64,000 nucleotides of DNA, taken from contig CASTSB010000004.1 of the NCBI GenBank assembly GCA_949451605.1, positions 62,001 through 126,000 of the forward strand, in the 5' to 3' direction. The stretch is from an uncultured Bacilli bacterium (GTDB taxonomy: Bacteria; Bacillota_I; Bacilli_A; RF39; UBA660). A program made the position numbers and the translations under genes. Every line of letters starts with the position of its first letter. Position 1 is the first letter of the stretch. The notes beneath the pieces were generated by a model. The model was not told the origin of the DNA, searched no databases, and saw only the letters and a list, made by a program, of their open reading frames with translations. Positions 63,141-64,000 of the stretch are shown one piece after another.

Positions 63141-64000
63141 TTAATTATTGTTTTTTATATTTTGAATAACTTGAGGATTAGCGCAAAACAAAGTATAAAC
63201 TGTCCTAAATATCTCATTAAGTCTTATTGACAATATTTCTTCATAATATAAATTATCAAAATCTAGTTCAGAATAAATATATTTAACATTTTGAATATGC
63301 TTTTTTAATGGGAGTAAATTTATTAGTTGCTCTAGACATTTTCTGACATTTTCAAAGTCTCCATGTAAAATACTTGATCGATATTCATAGATTAATTTTA
63401 ATTCCCTTTTAGAAATTTTCCTATTTAGGTATTCATAACACTTAATAATATTATTATAAAATTGAAAGGAAATACTTTTATTATTACTATATTTTTTAGG
63501 TTTAGTAAGCATAAATTCTAATATAGTGACATATGTTATACATCTGTTTCGATAGGTTCTTAACTTAGTACTATTTAAAGTTTCTATAATAAATTGAAAA
63601 GAAAGATGATCACTTTTAGTATTAATAAAATTATCTACAATAATGGGTTTTTCCAATACATTTATTACTTCACTCATATCCTTATTATTTAAATCAGACG
63701 CATCATGTAAAAATGATAGATCATTTTTGCTTGGCCCTAGACCAGTAATAACTTTTTGCGAAAAATTAACTTTATTAAATAAATTCATAAAATCTTCTAT
63801 AAAGTAATTTCTATAATCTCTTGCTTCTATTTCATCAATATCATTTATGTCATAATAAATTGCCAAAAAGTTATCTATTGATTGCCAATCTTTTATTTCG
63901 ATTATAATAAGTTCTTTTAAATAATCTTCTATAATAAATAATGACAAATTATAACTATTTAATTTACCTTCTTCTAGTAATCTTTTTAAATCTTCTTTAT
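63141..64000 (-). CDS. Protein with HEPN-like RxxxxH motif, 5' end outside window
   Basis: The frame is open to the right edge with no start required, so the N-terminus is missing; at least 285 residues are visible. Near the end, LIYEYRSSILHGDFENVRKCLEQL has the R-x4-H-G motif of ApeA-like HEPN domains, which are often RNases of toxin or phage-defence systems. The rest is helical and shows no motif I know. Its neighbours are outside the window. Assignment is tentative. Confidence 0.55.
   Translation of the reverse strand, partial: KEDLKRLLEEGKLNSYNLSLFIIEDYLKELIIIEIKDWQSIDNFLAIYYDINDIDEIEARDYRNYFIEDFMNLFNKVNFSQKVITGLGPSKNDLSFLHDASDLNNKDMSEVINVLEKPIIVDNFINTKSDHLSFQFIIETLNSTKLRTYRNRCITYVTILEFMLTKPKKYSNNKSISFQFYNNIIKCYEYLNRKISKRELKLIYEYRSSILHGDFENVRKCLEQLINLLPLKKHIQNVKYIYSELDFDNLYYEEILSIRLNEIFRTVYTLFCANPQVIQNIKNNN

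Overview
The window is very AT-rich bacterial DNA that reads with the standard bacterial code: TGA ends real genes, for example at 766 and 54196. Gram-positive features are PolC, DnaI, a T-box in front of thrS, and the order rimP-nusA-ylxR-infB-rbfA with a nearby rpsO-pnp-ylxY-like block. Together with the small coat-type proteins (CotY/CotZ-like, YjcZ-like), a WXG100 (type VII secretion) locus and gut-type adhesins, this suggests a low-GC member of the Bacillota, probably an uncultured Bacilli-type gut lineage. The lineage is inferred, not shown.

Layout: 1-1250 is the end of a T-box-controlled threonyl-tRNA synthetase operon. 1253-8803 holds an M23 peptidase, an RNB nuclease, dnaI, comEA-comEC and a DHH phosphoesterase. 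8880-16466 mixes surface proteins (a frameshifted DUF285 repeat protein and two broken members of a small exported family) with ftsW, a Zn-dependent phospholipase-C-like gene, def and a second DHH protein. 16544-24415 holds smc, an intact exported-family member, a ylxY-like gene, pnp, an unknown gene and rpsO. 24622-27381 holds a CPBP protease, a decayed IS3-like element, a fragment and an intact copy of the exported family, and an XRE regulator. 27441-33771 is the translation/transcription cluster, ending in a TruB fused to a VanY-type peptidase domain. 33928-42504 is one giant M26-type surface metalloprotease, followed by polC (to 47255).

47275-50942 holds small unknowns, a ferredoxin, an RluB-type synthase and an EIIB-like membrane protein. 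50995-58619 is a type VII secretion substrate locus: two WXG100-like proteins, two related ~115-residue helical proteins, three large proteins that share a membrane-segment module near their C-terminus, a DUF4176 protein and one unknown. No EssC-type ATPase or other secretion-channel gene is present, so the machine must be encoded elsewhere. 58834-64000 holds two CotY/CotZ-like proteins, rodA, a glycolipid-type glycosyltransferase, a PrsW-like protease and a partial gene with a HEPN-like motif.

Several themes connect the genes. Many encode cell-surface material (M26, DUF285, exported family, T7SS locus). Several housekeeping proteins have unusual architecture (TGS-less ThrRS, RimP with only the N-domain, short SMC, VanY-TruB). 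The exported family shows gene decay: two intact copies, two broken copies and one fragment.
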